7,092 bases of DNA, taken from assembly GCA_903921965.1 (NCBI GenBank), contig CAIXSE010000469.1, positions 1 to 7,092 of the forward strand. The letters are read 5' to 3'. Origin of the DNA: an uncultured Thermoleophilia bacterium. GTDB lineage: Bacteria > Actinomycetota > Thermoleophilia > UBA2241. Under the pieces are notes generated by a model. It made no database searches. It was not told the DNA's origin and was given only the letters and a program-made list of their open reading frames with translations. Shown in pieces: positions 5,367-7,092 of the stretch; the stretch's first letter is position 1, and each line of letters begins with the position of its first letter. The position numbers and the translations under genes are program-made.

Positions 5367-6623
5367 TCACATCGCCGAGACGTCGGTGAAGCGCACCTGC
5401 TCGAAGCTCTCGACGGGCACCCACTCGTACCTCTCGGCGCCCTTCTTCACCTCGCAGATGTAGATGTTGCCCGTGCCGGTGAAGGCGTCCTCGAACGAGG
5501 CCATGGTGTACGGCCCGGAGGGCGTGTCCACGGTGGCCGTGGACATCGCCTCGATGAGCTTCGCCGGCGTGGTGTCGCCGTTCGTCTTCTTCAGGCCCTC
5601 GACCAACAGGTTGACGGCCAGCCAGCCACCCCACGAGTTGAGGTTGGGGTACTCGCCGTCCCACATCGCGCGGTAGTCCTCCACGAACTGTTTGTTCAGC
5701 GGGTTGTCGAGCGTGTTGACGTAGTAGTCCACGCCCATGACTCCCACCACGAGGTCGCCCAGCTCCTGCAGCTGCTGCTCCGTGAGGCAGCTTGCCTGCA
5801 GCGCCAGCAGCGGCGCATCGACGCCGTAGTCGCGGTACTGCTTGATGAACGGGGCCGAGGCGTTGCCGAAGATCCAGTAGATCGTGCAGTCGGCCTTCGG
5901 CATGGTGGTGATGTACGGGGCGAAGTCGATGCTGTCGTAGGGCACGGACTCCTCGCTGAGGACCTTGCCGCCGCCCGCGGCGAACGCCTTCTTGAAGCCG
6001 TCGACCATGCCGCGGGACGCGGTGTCCTCGAAGCAGATGACGTTGGCCGTCTTGTAGCCCATGGTGCCGGCCGCGTACCGGCCGAGGTAGTAGCCCGGCA
6101 CGCTGAAGAACCCCGTCGGAATGAACGACAGCTTGTTGGCCGTCTTCATGTTCTCGTAGGGCTGGCCCATGAACGAGATGGACGGGATGCCCCCGTTACG
6201 CGCGAGGTAGTCGGTGACGGCGGCGTTGGACGGCGAGAACATCGGGCCGAGCATGGCGACGATGCCGTCGCTCTCCACGAGCTGCCGTGCCTTGTCGACC
6301 GCCTGGACCGGGTCAGAGGCGTTGTCGGCCTTGAGGTACTCGATGGGCCGCCCGAGGACCTGGCTGTCGATCTGCTCCAGCGCGGTGCGGATGCCGTGGT
6401 CGACGAGCATGGTGTCGAGGGCCATGAAGCCGGTGAAGCCCTCGTCGAAGCCGATCCTGATGGGCTCGCCGGTGGCCGCCGGCGCCGGGCTGCCTGCCGC
6501 CGCCGGCGCGCCGCTCTCCTCGCGCGCGCCGGTGCTGCCGCCGCTGCCGCAGGCGGCGAGCAGCGCCGCGGCCGCCAGGGCCACGGCGAGCAGGAGCAGG
6601 ATCCGCACGGTGGTGCTGCGCAT
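5367..6623 (-). CDS. ABC-transporter substrate-binding lipoprotein, branched-chain amino acid (PBP1) type
   Basis: 418 residues from ATG 6623. Extracytoplasmic capture subunit of an ABC importer, anchored by lipid. The N terminus is a lipoprotein signal: Arg7, a long Leu/Ala core, then the lipobox LAAC with Cys25. A Gly/Ser/Ala/Pro linker follows (26-52), then a type 1 periplasmic binding fold of the Peripla_BP_6/LivK kind starting at PIRIGF (54-59), with NASDPVQAVDKARQLVE (101-117) and GPMFSPSNAAV (126-136), the usual ligand-contact loop. Length is normal. A second possible start is GTG 6650 (AGGAA at 6659-6655, gap 4), adding nine residues (reading MQHDTGGTH); I prefer 6623 because GGGGGG lies 6 bases upstream and the signal peptide is then standard. 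It follows the MttB-family gene by 44 bases, so it is likely co-transcribed. No permease or ATPase genes follow; they may lie elsewhere. The ligand is unknown; the context suggests a methylated amine. Confidence 0.92.
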   Translation of the reverse strand: MRSTTVRILLLLAVALAAAALLAACGSGGSTGAREESGAPAAAGSPAPAATGEPIRIGFDEGFTGFMALDTMLVDHGIRTALEQIDSQVLGRPIEYLKADNASDPVQAVDKARQLVESDGIVAMLGPMFSPSNAAVTDYLARNGGIPSISFMGQPYENMKTANKLSFIPTGFFSVPGYYLGRYAAGTMGYKTANVICFEDTASRGMVDGFKKAFAAGGGKVLSEESVPYDSIDFAPYITTMPKADCTIYWIFGNASAPFIKQYRDYGVDAPLLALQASCLTEQQLQELGDLVVGVMGVDYYVNTLDNPLNKQFVEDYRAMWDGEYPNLNSWGGWLAVNLLVEGLKKTNGDTTPAKLIEAMSTATVDTPSGPYTMASFEDAFTGTGNIYICEVKKGAERYEWVPVESFEQVRFTDVSAM

Positions 6624-6667
6624 GTGCGTCCCCCCGGTGTCGTGCTGCACTGGATTCCTGACGGGCC

Positions 6668-7092
6668 TCAGGCGCCGGCGGCGTAGCGCCTGTCGGCGTC
6701 GGCGACGATGGCCCGGATCTCGTCGAGCACGCCGCCGTCGAGCGGCTCGACCTCGTGCTCGGCGAGCAGCTGCTTCGCGCGCGCCCGTGCCTTCTGGTAG
6801 AAGTCGGGCGGACCGTCGGCCTCCCAGGCCTCGCGGACCTTGCGGTCGAGCAGGCGCGGCGAGGTGAGGTCGCGGAACCCCTTGAGCGTGCTCTCGCGCT
6901 CCAGGAAGTTGCCGGCCGGCCCGACCGCGATGATCTCCTCGATCGCCGTGGTCGCGTCGTTCACGGCGACGCCCTTCTTGAGGAACCGCGTCATGGCGAC
7001 GATCTCGTCGTCGATCACCAGCTGCGCCGGATCGAAGGTCATGCCCGACTCGAGCATCCCGGGGCCGTAGATGATGCTGGACCCTGCCAGCA
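6668..7092 (-). CDS. MttB-family (trimethylamine:corrinoid methyltransferase-like) protein, C-terminal part
   Basis: Only the last 140 codons are visible; the gene enters from the right edge. The visible part opens with LAGSSIIYGPGMLESGMTFD, the ligand-barrel strand typical of the MttB family (COG5598), then PAQLVIDDEIVAM, VGPAGNFLERESTLKGFRDL and SPRLLDRKVREAWEADG, followed by the helical tail. The family moves a methyl group from a methylated amine to a corrinoid protein; archaeal MttB acts on trimethylamine and has pyrrolysine, while most bacterial relatives lack it and some act on glycine betaine or similar compounds. From memory, the pyrrolysine site in archaeal MttB lies about 160 residues from the C terminus, just outside this window, so it cannot be judged. 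The ATG at 7057 is internal. The lipoprotein gene follows after 44 bases, suggesting a shared transcript and linked uptake. Family sure; substrate inferred. Confidence 0.9.
   Translation of the reverse strand, partial: LAGSSIIYGPGMLESGMTFDPAQLVIDDEIVAMTRFLKKGVAVNDATTAIEEIIAVGPAGNFLERESTLKGFRDLTSPRLLDRKVREAWEADGPPDFYQKARARAKQLLAEHEVEPLDGGVLDEIRAIVADADRRYAAGA

Noticed and set aside
1..7092. Mobile element, prophage, defence island or CRISPR
   Set aside because: There is no transposase, integrase, phage or nuclease gene, no spaced repeat array, and no shift in base composition or codon use between genes.

Overview
The window is a strongly GC-rich bacterial segment. G or C dominates third codon positions, so several long open frames on the opposite strand are only shadows. 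The gene content (a 14-helix DHA2-type exporter, a SHOCT-domain protein, a DUF6325-like protein, a DUF2252 protein and a non-archaeal MttB-family protein) fits Actinomycetota, possibly a deep-branching class such as Thermoleophilia. That placement is an inference from gene families and base composition; there is no rRNA or other marker here.

Layout. Five genes run on the + strand: the 3' part of a DHA2-family MFS exporter (1-1524), a small Gln-rich SHOCT protein (1627-1938), a DUF6325-like protein (2009-2473), a complete DUF2252 protein (2652-4049) and a 10-helix EamA/DMT transporter (4215-5237). Two genes run on the - strand and meet them head-on: a PBP1-type ABC-transporter substrate-binding lipoprotein (5367-6623) and, upstream of it, the C-terminal part of an MttB-family (trimethylamine:corrinoid methyltransferase-like) protein that runs off the right edge (6668-7092). 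Strong GC hairpins without T-tracts follow the DUF6325, DUF2252 and EamA genes, and a 13-bp-arm hairpin lies between the convergent EamA and lipoprotein genes. The + strand therefore probably holds several short transcription units rather than one operon. There is no gene-free stretch longer than 178 bases.

How the genes may work together. The SHOCT and DUF6325 genes look like a two-gene unit behind the exporter. The - strand pair suggests uptake and corrinoid-dependent demethylation of a methylated amine such as a betaine, with the lipoprotein as the capture subunit; the substrate is not shown by the sequence. The DUF2252 and EamA genes appear to be single-gene units. The EamA gene has a perfect 8-4-8 palindrome beside a possible -10 box, which could be an operator.

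I see no mobile element, CRISPR array, tRNA or rRNA, and no clear novel multi-gene system. The most notable observation is that the DUF2252 protein carries protein-kinase-like motifs in a permuted order: catalytic-loop and metal-binding motifs first, Gly-rich loop and lysine later.
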